Source: Phycisphaerae bacterium
Lineage (GTDB): Bacteria > Planctomycetota > Phycisphaerae > Phycisphaerales > UBA1924
NCBI GenBank assembly: GCA_002706885.1
Contig: PAKY01000107.1
Coordinates: 1-45,401 of the forward strand
Length of the DNA: 45,401 nucleotides
Direction of reading: 5' to 3'
This document shows, piece after piece, positions 9,176 through 17,343 of this stretch. Every line of letters begins with the position of its first letter. Within the stretch, counting starts at the first letter, position 1. The notes below the pieces were generated by a model. It did no database searches. It was not told the DNA's origin and saw only the letters and a list, made by a program, of their open reading frames with translations. Made by a program: the position numbers and the translations under genes.

Positions 9176-11167
9176 ATGAAAGCGCTCACCGTGGCTCTTC
9201 TGGTGTTGGTCAACGTCGCTTCGGCGGGAGCGGGCGGCGACGAGGATCGCCTCGCCGCCGACTGGCTCATCCAGTCGAAGATGGTCATTCAGCGTGACCG
9301 CCCGTTCGTGGCCCACGGCACGGCGGCGGCGGATGCCCACATCACCGTCGTGATGACCAGCGCCGGGGGCGCGACGCGTTCGGGGCGAAGCCGCGCGGGT
9401 CGCGATGGGGCGTGGTCGGTTTCGCTCGAGGCGATGCCGGCGGGCGGGCCGTACGAGCTGACGATCGAGTCCGGCGATGAGTCGCTCTCGTTCGACGACA
9501 TCCTCGTCGGAGAGGTGTGGATCGCGAGCGGCCAGTCGAACATGGGCATGCGTGTGAGCAGCGCGATGAACGCGGACGAGGAGATCGCTCGGGCGAGCGA
9601 CCCGGGTCTTCGGCTCGCGACGATCGATCTGTTCACCTCGATTGAGCCACTTGACACGCCCGTGTCGTTCGAGCCGTGGACCGAAGCGGCGCCAGGGTCC
9701 GTCGCGGGGTTCTCGGCGACGGCGTACTACTTCGCGCGTGAGCTCCGTCGCGAGCTCGATGTCCCCGTCGGGGTCGTGCTCACGGCCTGGGGCGGGACGC
9801 CTGCCGAGGCGTGGACACCGATGGAGTCGCTCATATCGTCTGAGGTCACGCGATCGTACGTTGATCAGTGGACCGAGCCGGCGCCGCGAGCGGACGGGTT
9901 GGATCTGCAGGAAGTGTCTCCGGCGCGAAACGCTGCGTTCCGCAAGCTGGCGTCGAACTTGACGGACGCCGAGGCGGCGATTCCTGCGGCGATCGCTCGG
10001 GGCGACGCCACGCCCGGCGACTACGAGTGGATCGAGCTTGATGCGCCCCGACGTTGGCCGAATGGGCGGTTCGATGGGGTGACGTGGCTCACGCGCGTGA
10101 TCGATGTGCCGCAGGCGTGGGCGGGCGAAGATCTCTCATTGAGCCTCGGGACGATCTTCGAGTACGACATCGTGTTCCTGAACGGGGAGGAGATCGGCGC
10201 GACGCGCCCGTCGGACGGTGGGTCTCGTGACCCCCGCGTGTACACGATCCCCGGCGAACTGGTCGAGGCGGGTCGATCGATCCTGGCTGTACGCGTCACG
10301 GACGTCCGCGGGAACGGCGGGTTCATGGGGAAGCGCGACGAACTTTGGATCGACCCGTACGGGTCCGCCGGCGAACGGATGTCGCTCGCTGGAACTTGGA
10401 ACGGCGCCGAAGTGCTCTCCGACGACGACGCGGGCATCCCGACGCCGAACGAGACGCCGATCCGCTACCGCCCCGCGGGCCTGTACAACGGCATGGTGCA
10501 CCCGCTCATCGGCTACGCGTACGCGGGGGTGATCTGGTACCAAGGCGAGAGCAACCGCACGCGCGCCGAGGCGTACGAGACGCTGTTCCCGATGCTCATC
10601 GAGGCGTGGCGCGAGCGGCTCGACCAGCCGCTGCCCTTCTACTTCGTGCAGATCGCCAACTACCTGGAACGCCATCCGGATCCGGTCGAGAGCGAGTGGG
10701 CGCGCGTTCGCGAATCGCAGCGGAAGACGCTCCGTCTCGAACGGACGGGCATGGCGACGGCGATCGACATCGGCGAGGCCGACGACATCCACCCGAAGAA
10801 CAAGCAGGACGTCGGGCGACGTCTCTCGCTGCTCGCCCGGCGGGATCTCTACGGCGAGGCGGGACTCGTCGCCGAAGGGCCGATGTTCCGCGACGCCAAC
10901 GCGACCCCAGAAGGCGTGGTGGTCTCACTCGACCACGCCCGTGGACTGTCGACCACCGACGGCGAGCCTGTTCGCGGCTTCGCGATTCGAGGCGAGGATG
11001 GCGAGTGGCGTTGGGCCGAGGCGTCGATCCGAGGAGACGCGATCGTGGTATCGGCCGCGGGTCGCGTGACCGGCGTTCGGTATGGGTGGGCGGACAACCC
11101 CGACATCAACGTTGTGAACGGGGCGGGGCTGCCGATGGTTCCGTTTGAGTGGATGGCCGACGAGTGA
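9176..11167 (+). CDS. Sialate O-acetylesterase-like carbohydrate esterase, secreted
   Basis: This 663-residue protein has an N-terminal signal peptide (MKALTVALLVLVNVASAGAG). Enzymes of this SGNH-type family remove acetyl groups from sugars. The catalytic Ser is about residue 121 in WIASGQSNMGM. The second conserved block is VIWYQGESNRTRAEAY, and DDIHPKNKQDVG near residue 538 supplies the Asp/His pair. Between about residues 285 and 395 a galactose-binding-like jelly-roll is inserted (WLTRVIDVPQAW, LFNGEEIGAT-like VFLNGEEIGAT, RSILAVRVTD), as in many sialate O-acetylesterases. CCGGAGA precedes the ATG. It follows the FAD gene by 69 bp and may share its transcript. A role in deacetylating a polysaccharide before GH97/GH31 attack is inferred from context. 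Confidence 0.88.
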   Translation: MKALTVALLVLVNVASAGAGGDEDRLAADWLIQSKMVIQRDRPFVAHGTAAADAHITVVMTSAGGATRSGRSRAGRDGAWSVSLEAMPAGGPYELTIESGDESLSFDDILVGEVWIASGQSNMGMRVSSAMNADEEIARASDPGLRLATIDLFTSIEPLDTPVSFEPWTEAAPGSVAGFSATAYYFARELRRELDVPVGVVLTAWGGTPAEAWTPMESLISSEVTRSYVDQWTEPAPRADGLDLQEVSPARNAAFRKLASNLTDAEAAIPAAIARGDATPGDYEWIELDAPRRWPNGRFDGVTWLTRVIDVPQAWAGEDLSLSLGTIFEYDIVFLNGEEIGATRPSDGGSRDPRVYTIPGELVEAGRSILAVRVTDVRGNGGFMGKRDELWIDPYGSAGERMSLAGTWNGAEVLSDDDAGIPTPNETPIRYRPAGLYNGMVHPLIGYAYAGVIWYQGESNRTRAEAYETLFPMLIEAWRERLDQPLPFYFVQIANYLERHPDPVESEWARVRESQRKTLRLERTGMATAIDIGEADDIHPKNKQDVGRRLSLLARRDLYGEAGLVAEGPMFRDANATPEGVVVSLDHARGLSTTDGEPVRGFAIRGEDGEWRWAEASIRGDAIVVSAAGRVTGVRYGWADNPDINVVNGAGLPMVPFEWMADE

Positions 11168-11261
11168 GATGTCGGCTGGTTGACGCCGGAGTCGTCCGCA
11201 CAGATGCCCCAATTCAACACGGTGCGTGATCAGACCGCCGGGCGATGTCGCGTCTCGACGC

Positions 11262-11289
11262 TTGTGTCCTTGGACGCCATCGATACACT
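11262..11289 (+). promoter_or_regulatory. Predicted promoter of the PEP-CTERM-like gene
   Basis: TTGTGT (11262-11267) and TACACT (11284-11289) have a 16-base spacer. The predicted start near 11296 gives an 80-base leader to the ATG at 11376. Confidence 0.45.
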
Positions 11290-11375
11290 GAACGCTTCAA
11301 ACATCGACCGCGGTCCCTCGAAACGCCGTTCGGAAGAGCGGTCGTGGGCGCTCGCAACCAAAGAGAGAGGCGAAC

Positions 11376-12005
11376 ATGACTGCTACCAGTATCCGTCAGG
11401 CGGGATCCGCGAGGGCGCCGCTTGTGATTGCCGCGTGCGCTTCGTTCGCGTTCAGCGCGAGCGTTGAGGCCGAGGTGTTCCTCGCATCGCAGTCCTGCGG
11501 GACCGTGACGGCCTTCGATCAGCGCGGCGACGCGTTCGCCCAGGACGACGATCCCTGCGGACCGGGGGTGTGGGCTCGAGTCAGCGTGATGGACGGCCCG
11601 GCGTTCGGCGAGATCGTTGCCGACGTCCGAGACGGCTTCGGCGTGTTCGTGTCGGGCAGCCCGACCGCGAGCGCGTCGGGAACGGTGATGTCCGACTTCC
11701 AGGTGCTCCGCGACATCGTCGGCGTGGCGTCCTGGGACTTCATGGCGGGGGCCGGCGGGATCGAGATCAGCGAGGTCGGCAGCAATCAACCCTTGTTCAC
11801 GACCAGCAACTTCACGGGCGAGACGGGAGCGTTCGAGATCTCGCTCGTCCGGGGCGTCGACTATCGAATCACGATGTTCGCGGAGCAGCGACCGGGCGAC
11901 CTGGATGCGGACAGCGCGTTCGTGTCGTTTGCGCCGATTCCGGCGCCGGCGGGTTCGATGCTGGTTGGGGGGCTGGGGCTGGTCGTGGCGCGCCGGCGTC
12001 GGTAG
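11376..12005 (+). CDS. Exported protein with PEP-CTERM-like sorting tail
   Basis: This 209-residue protein has a signal peptide (hydrophobic core PLVIAACASFAFSASVEA) and a C-terminus made of IPAPAGS, a short hydrophobic helix (MLVGGLGLVVA) and RRRR. That arrangement matches the PEP-CTERM-type sorting tails abundant in Phycisphaerae, which are thought to be recognised by an exosortase/archaeosortase. The middle of the protein is beta-rich and acidic with no family I recognise. AGAGAGAGG just before the ATG is a good ribosome-binding site. A bidirectional terminator follows 40 bp after the stop. Location at the cell surface is inferred; function unknown. No exosortase gene is present in the window. 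Confidence 0.8.
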   Translation: MTATSIRQAGSARAPLVIAACASFAFSASVEAEVFLASQSCGTVTAFDQRGDAFAQDDDPCGPGVWARVSVMDGPAFGEIVADVRDGFGVFVSGSPTASASGTVMSDFQVLRDIVGVASWDFMAGAGGIEISEVGSNQPLFTTSNFTGETGAFEISLVRGVDYRITMFAEQRPGDLDADSAFVSFAPIPAPAGSMLVGGLGLVVARRRR

Positions 12006-12044
12006 GTCTTACCGAGCGGCGGACATGCAGGGTTCAGCATGAAA

Positions 12045-12070
12045 AAAGCCCCCGCAGACGCGGGGGCTTT
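12045..12070. terminator. Bidirectional rho-independent terminator
   Basis: AAAGCCCCCGC and GCGGGGGCTTT form a perfect 11-bp stem around an AGAC loop, with A and T tracts at both ends. It can end the PEP-CTERM-like gene from the left and the tRNA-Asp transcript from the right. Confidence 0.88.
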
Positions 12071-12078
12071 GTCGTAAG

Positions 12079-12152
<74 letters not shown>

Positions 12153-12196
12153 AGATTGTCTCGCCCCGTCGCTTCTCAGCGTGCGAGGCAGGGGTA

Positions 12197-12224
12197 AATC
12201 TAGCCGTTCACCCCGTGAGGTCAA
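12197..12224 (-). promoter_or_regulatory. Predicted tRNA-Asp promoter
   Basis: On the minus strand TTGACC (12219-12224) and TAGATT (12197-12202) are 16 bases apart. Predicted transcription starts near 12190, about 38 bases before the mature tRNA. The layout is nearly the same as that of the tRNA-Phe promoter at 44341-44368. Confidence 0.65.
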
Positions 12225-12264
12225 GCCCGTTGGACGCGTCAATCGCGACCACGGAAAGAATCGT

Positions 12265-12471
12265 TCAGGAATCGGCGTTCACGGTGATCCGGTTCGGATC
12301 CTGAAGGCCGAAGGGGTTGCCCTCTGGACCGACGATCGTCGCGGCGCGGTACATCAGGCCGACGGCCACGCCGAGGCCGACGATCGCCGCGAACATCAGG
12401 ACCGTGTACACGTTCGGGCTCGCGGCGCGGCTCGCACGACCGCCCGGCATCTGCATTCCAAAGTCGCTCAT
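12265..12471 (-). CDS. Small single-pass membrane protein, unknown function
   Basis: This is a 68-residue protein with a Gly/Met/Arg-rich cytoplasmic start (MSDFGMQMPGGRASRA), one transmembrane helix at about residues 22-41 (TVLMFAAIVGLGVAVGLMY) and a short polar tail. GGAAAG lies about 11 bases before the ATG. It starts 39 bp after the stop of the membrane-anchored coiled-coil gene and probably shares its transcript, so the two may work together at the membrane. I do not recognise a family. The open frame, start signal and clear helix support a real gene. Confidence 0.65.
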   Translation of the reverse strand: MSDFGMQMPGGRASRAASPNVYTVLMFAAIVGLGVAVGLMYRAATIVGPEGNPFGLQDPNRITVNADS

Positions 12472-12510
12472 CGCTCGCTCGCTTTCCGTCGGTGACCGCG
12501 GCGGTCGTGA

Positions 12511-13383
12511 TCAGTCGATGTAGGCCAGACGGGAGCGGACCTGGTCGCCCCGACGGATCTTGAGGTTGCCGTTGGTCAGGCGGACGTAGCCGACGCTCGC
12601 CTGGAGATCGACCTCGTCGACGACGATGGTGCCGACGTAGTTCTGACCACGAACGACGTCGAGCTCGGTCAGGGCGCTGACGCCGTCGTTGCTTCCCAGG
12701 TCGACCTGGACGAGCGTGCGGCCGCTCTCGGAGTCGTCACGGACGTCCTCGACGGTGCCGGTGATGACCGTGCCCGGAATGGTGCGAGGCGCCGCGGCGC
12801 CGCCGTTCCTCGCGACGGCGCGCCCCGAGCCGAGTTCCTCGATCTGCTGACGGGCGTCCGCGAGCTGCTCGCGGAGCGCCCGGACGGTCTGCTCGAAGAC
12901 CTGGAGGCGGCTGGACTGGTCGGCGATGGTGTCCTCAAGGTCGAGTCGCTGGTCGCGGTTGGTCAGTTCCTGGTCGCGGAGGTTGGTGACCTCGTCGCGG
13001 TAGGTCTCGACGAGCTTGGTCAGCGTGTCGGCAGTGACGCCGAGCTCGCGGACCTGACTCTGCACCGCAGCGGTCTGGGCCTCGGCGGCCCGCTTCTCGG
13101 CGGCGAGGCGCTGGGCGTCGTAGCGGGACTCGTCGAGCTCGCCGCGGAGGTCGGCGAGTTCGACGTTGCGAGTCTCGAGCTGACCGCGGAGTTGGGTCAC
13201 CTCGAGCTTGTGGTTCTCTTCCGCTAGGCGGAGGGCGGTGGTCGCCGCGTCCTCGGCCCGGCGGGCGGCGCCGAACTCGTCGGAGATCCGCTCGGCGTTG
13301 ATCGAATAGGTGATGGCCAGGGCCGACACGAGGAGGCTCAGGAGAGCCGCCAGAACAACGAAGATCTTCGTCAGAATATGCAC
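12511..13383 (-). CDS. Membrane-anchored coiled-coil protein with C-terminal beta domain
   Basis: The GTG at 13383 (290 aa) is chosen because GAGGA lies 7 bases upstream and the protein then starts with a short basic segment and a transmembrane helix (about residues 7-28, IFVVLAALLSLLVSALAI). Residues of about 30-180 are a long heptad-rich coiled coil with many Glu, Arg, Leu and Ala. After a Gly/Ala-rich linker the last 85 residues look like a small beta-barrel (VQVDLGSNDGVSALTELDVVR, YVGTIVV). The layout is loosely like MreC or other envelope scaffold proteins, but I see no firm family. A TATACT -10 at 13546-13551 would give a leader of about 155 bases. Gene reality is well supported; function unknown. 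Confidence 0.78.
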   Translation of the reverse strand: MHILTKIFVVLAALLSLLVSALAITYSINAERISDEFGAARRAEDAATTALRLAEENHKLEVTQLRGQLETRNVELADLRGELDESRYDAQRLAAEKRAAEAQTAAVQSQVRELGVTADTLTKLVETYRDEVTNLRDQELTNRDQRLDLEDTIADQSSRLQVFEQTVRALREQLADARQQIEELGSGRAVARNGGAAAPRTIPGTVITGTVEDVRDDSESGRTLVQVDLGSNDGVSALTELDVVRGQNYVGTIVVDEVDLQASVGYVRLTNGNLKIRRGDQVRSRLAYID

Positions 13384-13545
13384 GACACGCTCCTCGACGA
13401 TCCACCGCGACGGCACGGCCGACGCTCGATTCCTATCTCGCTCGTGACCGATCCGCGGGCGTCGGCCGTCGCCGACCCCCAACGTGTTCCGCTCAGCCCT
13501 GCCAGGGCGTCCGGCCCTCTGCGGCGTTCCAGCCGCGGGAAGGCG

Positions 13546-13576
13546 AGTATAGCGGCACGCGTTCCGGTCGGCTCAA
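13546..13576 (-). promoter_or_regulatory. Predicted promoter of the coiled-coil gene
   Basis: On the minus strand TATACT (13546-13551) is a strong -10. TTGAGC (13571-13576) lies 19 bases upstream, slightly too far for an ideal -35. It overlaps the 3' end of the HEAT-repeat gene. Confidence 0.4.
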
Positions 13577-14661
13577 TCGACGTTTCCCGGGGCCCGCTCG
13601 CCGAGCCGCTTCTCCAGCCTCTGGAGGATACCGGACGCGGCGGCGATCCTCACGTCCTCCGACTCGTCCTCGAGCAGCGTCTGGAGCTTCCGCAGCTCGT
13701 CGCCGCCGCGGGTCTCTCCGTACACATGGGCCACGAGCGCCCGGACGAGCGGGTCCTCGTGCTGGAGGTACTCATCTGCCACGAACCAACCCTCCCGACG
13801 CCCCATCTGGGCCAGGGCCCTCGCGGCGGCAAGACGGACCTCGGGAGGCATCAGCCTCCCCTGCTCTTCGTACGCAGTCAGATAGATGAGGTTCCCGGCG
13901 GACGCCTCGTCATCAACCCTTCCCAGGATCTGGGCCGCCAGGGCGGTCAATTCCAGACCTTCCGGGCGGCTCTGAAAGAGCGCCGCTCGGACGGCCTGAA
14001 GGCCCGATTCATCGCCCAATGCGACCATCGCCTCCGCGATCTGGAGCTGCATGGCCTGGTACGCGTTCACGGACGCTCTGGCGATGCCCTCGCGAGCGGC
14101 CTGCTTCAGGAGCGGGAGGGCGGAGTCGTCGCCCAGTTCGCCAAGCACGAACGCGGCGTGGGCGCGGAGGGCGGGGTTCGGATCGGTGAGCAGGAGGTCG
14201 GCGAGGGGGGTGCGGTCGACGTCCTGCTTGGTCGCGGCGAGGGCGTAGATCGCGGAGATGCGGACGAAGGGCGACGATTCCTTGAGGCTCGGGCGGATGA
14301 ACGGGGCGAGTTCTCCGAGCCCGGATCGGCCGGCGACCAGCATCGCGATCGACTTCACGCCCGGGTTGTCGTCGACAACGCCGGCGCGGACATACGGCTT
14401 GGCGCGTTCACCGATCGGCGAGAGGCCCTCGATCGCGTTGGCGCGTCGCTGGGGGACGTCCGATTCGGAGGCCTTCTCGAGCAACGCGATAGCGCGTTCA
14501 CGCAGGGCGGCGTCGCTCACCACCGCGGGGGTCGCTTCGGCGGTAGCGGCGGTTCGCGTGGCCGACGCGGCGTCGGCGGCGCAGCCGTTCGACAACGCGA
14601 GGGCGATGGCGAGAGGGATCGTCGTCAGCATGGCGAACTCCGGCGTTTTCATCTTCATCAT
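13573..14661 (-). CDS. HEAT-repeat lipoprotein
   Basis: This 362-residue protein starts with a signal peptide ending LALSNGC, a good lipobox with the Cys near residue 27, so it is probably lipid-anchored. The rest is a series of HEAT/Armadillo-type helical repeats (for example KPYVRAGVVDDNPGVKSIAMLV, shown in part as NPGVKSIAM; DPNPALRAHAAFVLGELGDD; DPLVRALVAHVYGE; SEDVRIAAASGIL). Such solenoids bind other proteins. Its start overlaps the lnt stop by 4 bases (ATGA, 14658-14661), implying translational coupling. A lipoprotein coupled to the enzyme that completes lipoprotein maturation is an apt pairing, although Lnt acts on lipoproteins generally. No catalytic motif is seen. Confidence 0.85.
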   Translation of the reverse strand: MMKMKTPEFAMLTTIPLAIALALSNGCAADAASATRTAATAEATPAVVSDAALRERAIALLEKASESDVPQRRANAIEGLSPIGERAKPYVRAGVVDDNPGVKSIAMLVAGRSGLGELAPFIRPSLKESSPFVRISAIYALAATKQDVDRTPLADLLLTDPNPALRAHAAFVLGELGDDSALPLLKQAAREGIARASVNAYQAMQLQIAEAMVALGDESGLQAVRAALFQSRPEGLELTALAAQILGRVDDEASAGNLIYLTAYEEQGRLMPPEVRLAAARALAQMGRREGWFVADEYLQHEDPLVRALVAHVYGETRGGDELRKLQTLLEDESEDVRIAAASGILQRLEKRLGERAPGNVD

Positions 14662-16454
14662 CCGTCCGTCCTGCTCGACTCCATCGACCCGTTCGGGGCG
14701 TCCTCAGGAAGTTTCCCGGAGTTTGAACCGACCGCGGACGTGCAACGGCGGTGAAGTGGCGTACCGATGAGAAACCCAAGCCCGGTGGCTCCGATGGCCC
14801 ACGAAAGCAGCCAGCCGCCGCTGAGGTAGAACGATCGAGCGGCGCGAGGAACCACGCGGGCGACCAGCACGCCGTCGACCTGGTCGGGCTCGTCAAGACC
14901 GTCCACGCCGGACGCGATCACGCGTCCCCAAGGATCGACGACGGCTGAGATGCCCGTGTTGGCGGCGCGGGCCATGGGTACGGCAGATTCGACGCAACGC
15001 CAGCGCGCCGCGGCGAGGTGTTGGCGGCGGCCGGCGGTCCAATCGCCGAACCACCCGTCGTTGGTCAGATTGATCATGAGGCTGGGGCGTTCATCGGCGT
15101 CACCCCTGCCGAGAAGTCGGCGGACGGTCCCGACATCGGTGACCTCGAAGCAAATTGGCGTCACGATCCGCGTCTGATGATCGCGGACGTCAAGGTTGAA
15201 GACCACGGGCGCCTCGCCTGGCGTGAGATCGAACGCCATCCCCCCTGCCGCAATGGCGAGGAGCCAGTTCTCGAGCGTTTCCGACCACGAAATGTACGGC
15301 ATGATCTCGCCGAACGGGGTCAGTCGGAGCTTGTCGTAGCGGGCGACGACCGTTCCATCGCTGATGGCGAAGACGCTGTTGTGCGCACGGGCGGAATCCC
15401 AACGCCCGCCACCGTCCTCGGTCCGTTCGATGACGAAGTCGTCGTAACCCGTGGCGCCGACGATCATGGGGACACCCAGTTCGCTCTCCGTGCCAAGCAC
15501 CCAATCGGCGTACGACGCGAGGCTGTCGCGGAGCGCTCGGAGTTCAGCAACCACGGGAGCATCGAGACCGATTCCGGGGAACATGGTTTCGGGCCAGACG
15601 ATGATGTCGGCGCCGCGATCCGCCGCCTCGTAGGTGAGATCGATCATGACCGCAAAGTCGCGGGGACGGTCCTCAGCGGTCCAGGCGGTCTTCCGGTCCT
15701 GCGGGACGTTGGTTTGCACCACGCCGATCGAGATCGCTTCGTCATCACTGGGTGGTTCGGCCTCGTCGGCACGCGCTACGAGCATGCCGACGACAACCCA
15801 CAGGAGCGCGAGCGTCGTGGCGCCGTGGTAGCCGCGCCACCGTCCTTGAGCCGCGCCGATGCCGATCGAGGCGCCGATCGCGGCGGCGAGCAGCGAGACG
15901 AGCGCCGCGCCCCCGTAGCGGGCGGGCCAGATGAGCGTCGGGCCAACATCGATGAGCGGGTGGCCGACGTCGAACCATGCAAAGCCGTCAAAGATGACGC
16001 GGCCGCGGAGCAGTTCCAGGAGCGACCAGGACGTCGTCGCGCCGACCCACCACCACGCCGACGGCAGGCCTCGAAGCGCGAGACCGACGACGAAGGGATA
16101 GATCGCGGGAAGGAGCGTGAGGTAGAGGATGAGCGGCGGGTAGCCGAGCCGGGCGACGTCGAACGTCCACCACATCTGCACGCCCCAGAACGGCGCCGAC
16201 CCGAGCATGACGCCCAGCATTCCGCGACCCCATCGAACGGGATCGGAGGCATGCGAGGTGCGCCAGGCGAGCCTGGAAAGCGGCGCGATGGCGATGAGGG
16301 ACGCGGGCCAGAAGCTGATCGGGGCGAACGCGAGCGACATCACCGCCGCGAACGCGAGGCCGGTCAGTGCGCATTCAGGAAAGGAGACGCCGTTGGGACG
16401 GGCGTCTGAGCCGGTCGGGCCGTCATCCTCCACGCCGCCGTGCCCGCGCGTCAT
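14658..16454 (-). CDS. lnt: Apolipoprotein N-acyltransferase
   Basis: Lnt adds the third acyl chain to lipoproteins in the inner membrane. This 598-residue protein is longer than the E. coli enzyme (about 510) because of a polar N-terminal extension of about 30 residues and insertions in the catalytic domain. The first about 220 residues hold six or so helices (TGLAFAAVMSLAFAPISFWP opens the first). The nitrilase-like domain follows with all three catalytic residues: Glu289 in VWPETMFPG, Lys375 in RYDKLRLTPFGE and Cys435 in TPICFEVTD. The segment MINLTNDGWFGDWTAGRRQH is also characteristic. It starts 15 bp after accD and is probably in the same operon. Presence of lnt fits a diderm envelope. 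Confidence 0.95.
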   Translation of the reverse strand: MTRGHGGVEDDGPTGSDARPNGVSFPECALTGLAFAAVMSLAFAPISFWPASLIAIAPLSRLAWRTSHASDPVRWGRGMLGVMLGSAPFWGVQMWWTFDVARLGYPPLILYLTLLPAIYPFVVGLALRGLPSAWWWVGATTSWSLLELLRGRVIFDGFAWFDVGHPLIDVGPTLIWPARYGGAALVSLLAAAIGASIGIGAAQGRWRGYHGATTLALLWVVVGMLVARADEAEPPSDDEAISIGVVQTNVPQDRKTAWTAEDRPRDFAVMIDLTYEAADRGADIIVWPETMFPGIGLDAPVVAELRALRDSLASYADWVLGTESELGVPMIVGATGYDDFVIERTEDGGGRWDSARAHNSVFAISDGTVVARYDKLRLTPFGEIMPYISWSETLENWLLAIAAGGMAFDLTPGEAPVVFNLDVRDHQTRIVTPICFEVTDVGTVRRLLGRGDADERPSLMINLTNDGWFGDWTAGRRQHLAAARWRCVESAVPMARAANTGISAVVDPWGRVIASGVDGLDEPDQVDGVLVARVVPRAARSFYLSGGWLLSWAIGATGLGFLIGTPLHRRCTSAVGSNSGKLPEDAPNGSMESSRTDG

Positions 16455-16469
16455 CGCTCAGCAACGCCC

Positions 16470-17312
16470 TCAGGACTGGGTGTAGTCGATCAACCGCGCG
16501 ATTTCGTCGCGGAGCTCAGATCGGGGGGTGACGCGATCGACGAACCCCGCGTCGCGGAGGAATTCCGCCCGCTGGAAGCCATCGGGCAGGTCCTGGCGGA
16601 TCGTCTGACGGATCACACGCGGACCGGCGAAGCCGATGAGCGCGCCGGGTTCGGCGATGATAAAATCACCGAGCATGGCGAAGCTGGCGGTCACGCCGCC
16701 CGTGGTTGGGTCGGTGAGGACGCTGATGAACAGGCCGCCAGCATCGTCGTGGCGGGCGAGCGCTGCGGAGGTCTTGGCCATCTGCATGAGGCTGAGCGAG
16801 CTCTCCTGCATGCGGGCGCCGCCAGAGGCTGAGACGATGACGAGCGGAAGTTTTTCGTCGGTTGCTCGTTCGATGACGCGGGTAAGGGTCTCGCCGACGA
16901 CGCTGCCCATCGAACCCATCATGAACTCGAGGTCGAGGCACCCGATCAGGGCTTCGCGGCCCTTGATGAACCCACGGCCCGCGATCACGCCTTCGTAGCG
17001 ACCGGTCTTCTTCTGCTCGGCGTCGATCCGATCGGGGTAAGCCTTGAGGTCATTGAACTTGAGCGGGTCGCCCGGGCGGAGGTCGGCGAACATCGGTTCG
17101 AAAGCGTCAGGGTCGACAAGCTGTCGGACGCGTTCTGGGGCGCCGATGCGGAAGTGCCACGCGCATTCGGGGCAAACATGGAGGTTGGCCTCCATCTGGC
17201 GGCGATAGATCATCTGTGCGCACCGCGGGCAGCGGAGCCAGAGGCCCTCGGGGATGATCGCCTTTGTCGCCGGCTTCAGCTCGGCCCACGTTCGCGCCGC
17301 TGTCCGCGTCAT
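16470..17312 (-). CDS. accD: Acetyl-CoA carboxylase carboxyltransferase subunit beta
   Basis: AccD pairs with AccA to transfer the carboxyl group from carboxybiotin to acetyl-CoA, the first step of fatty-acid synthesis. The 280-residue length is normal. The N-terminal zinc ribbon has four Cys (CPRCAQM about residues 28-31 and CPEC about 47-50). The crotonase-like domain contains IVSASGGARMQESSLSLMQM, a signature of the family, and TDPTTGGVTASFAMLGD. GGGAAAGG lies just before the ATG. It follows the phosphatase-like gene by 31 bp and precedes lnt by 15 bp, so the three probably form an operon linking lipid synthesis and lipoprotein acylation. Confidence 0.96.
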   Translation of the reverse strand: MTRTAARTWAELKPATKAIIPEGLWLRCPRCAQMIYRRQMEANLHVCPECAWHFRIGAPERVRQLVDPDAFEPMFADLRPGDPLKFNDLKAYPDRIDAEQKKTGRYEGVIAGRGFIKGREALIGCLDLEFMMGSMGSVVGETLTRVIERATDEKLPLVIVSASGGARMQESSLSLMQMAKTSAALARHDDAGGLFISVLTDPTTGGVTASFAMLGDFIIAEPGALIGFAGPRVIRQTIRQDLPDGFQRAEFLRDAGFVDRVTPRSELRDEIARLIDYTQS

Positions 17313-17343
17313 GTCAGACCTTTCCCGCGCTGCGAGGCATTGA

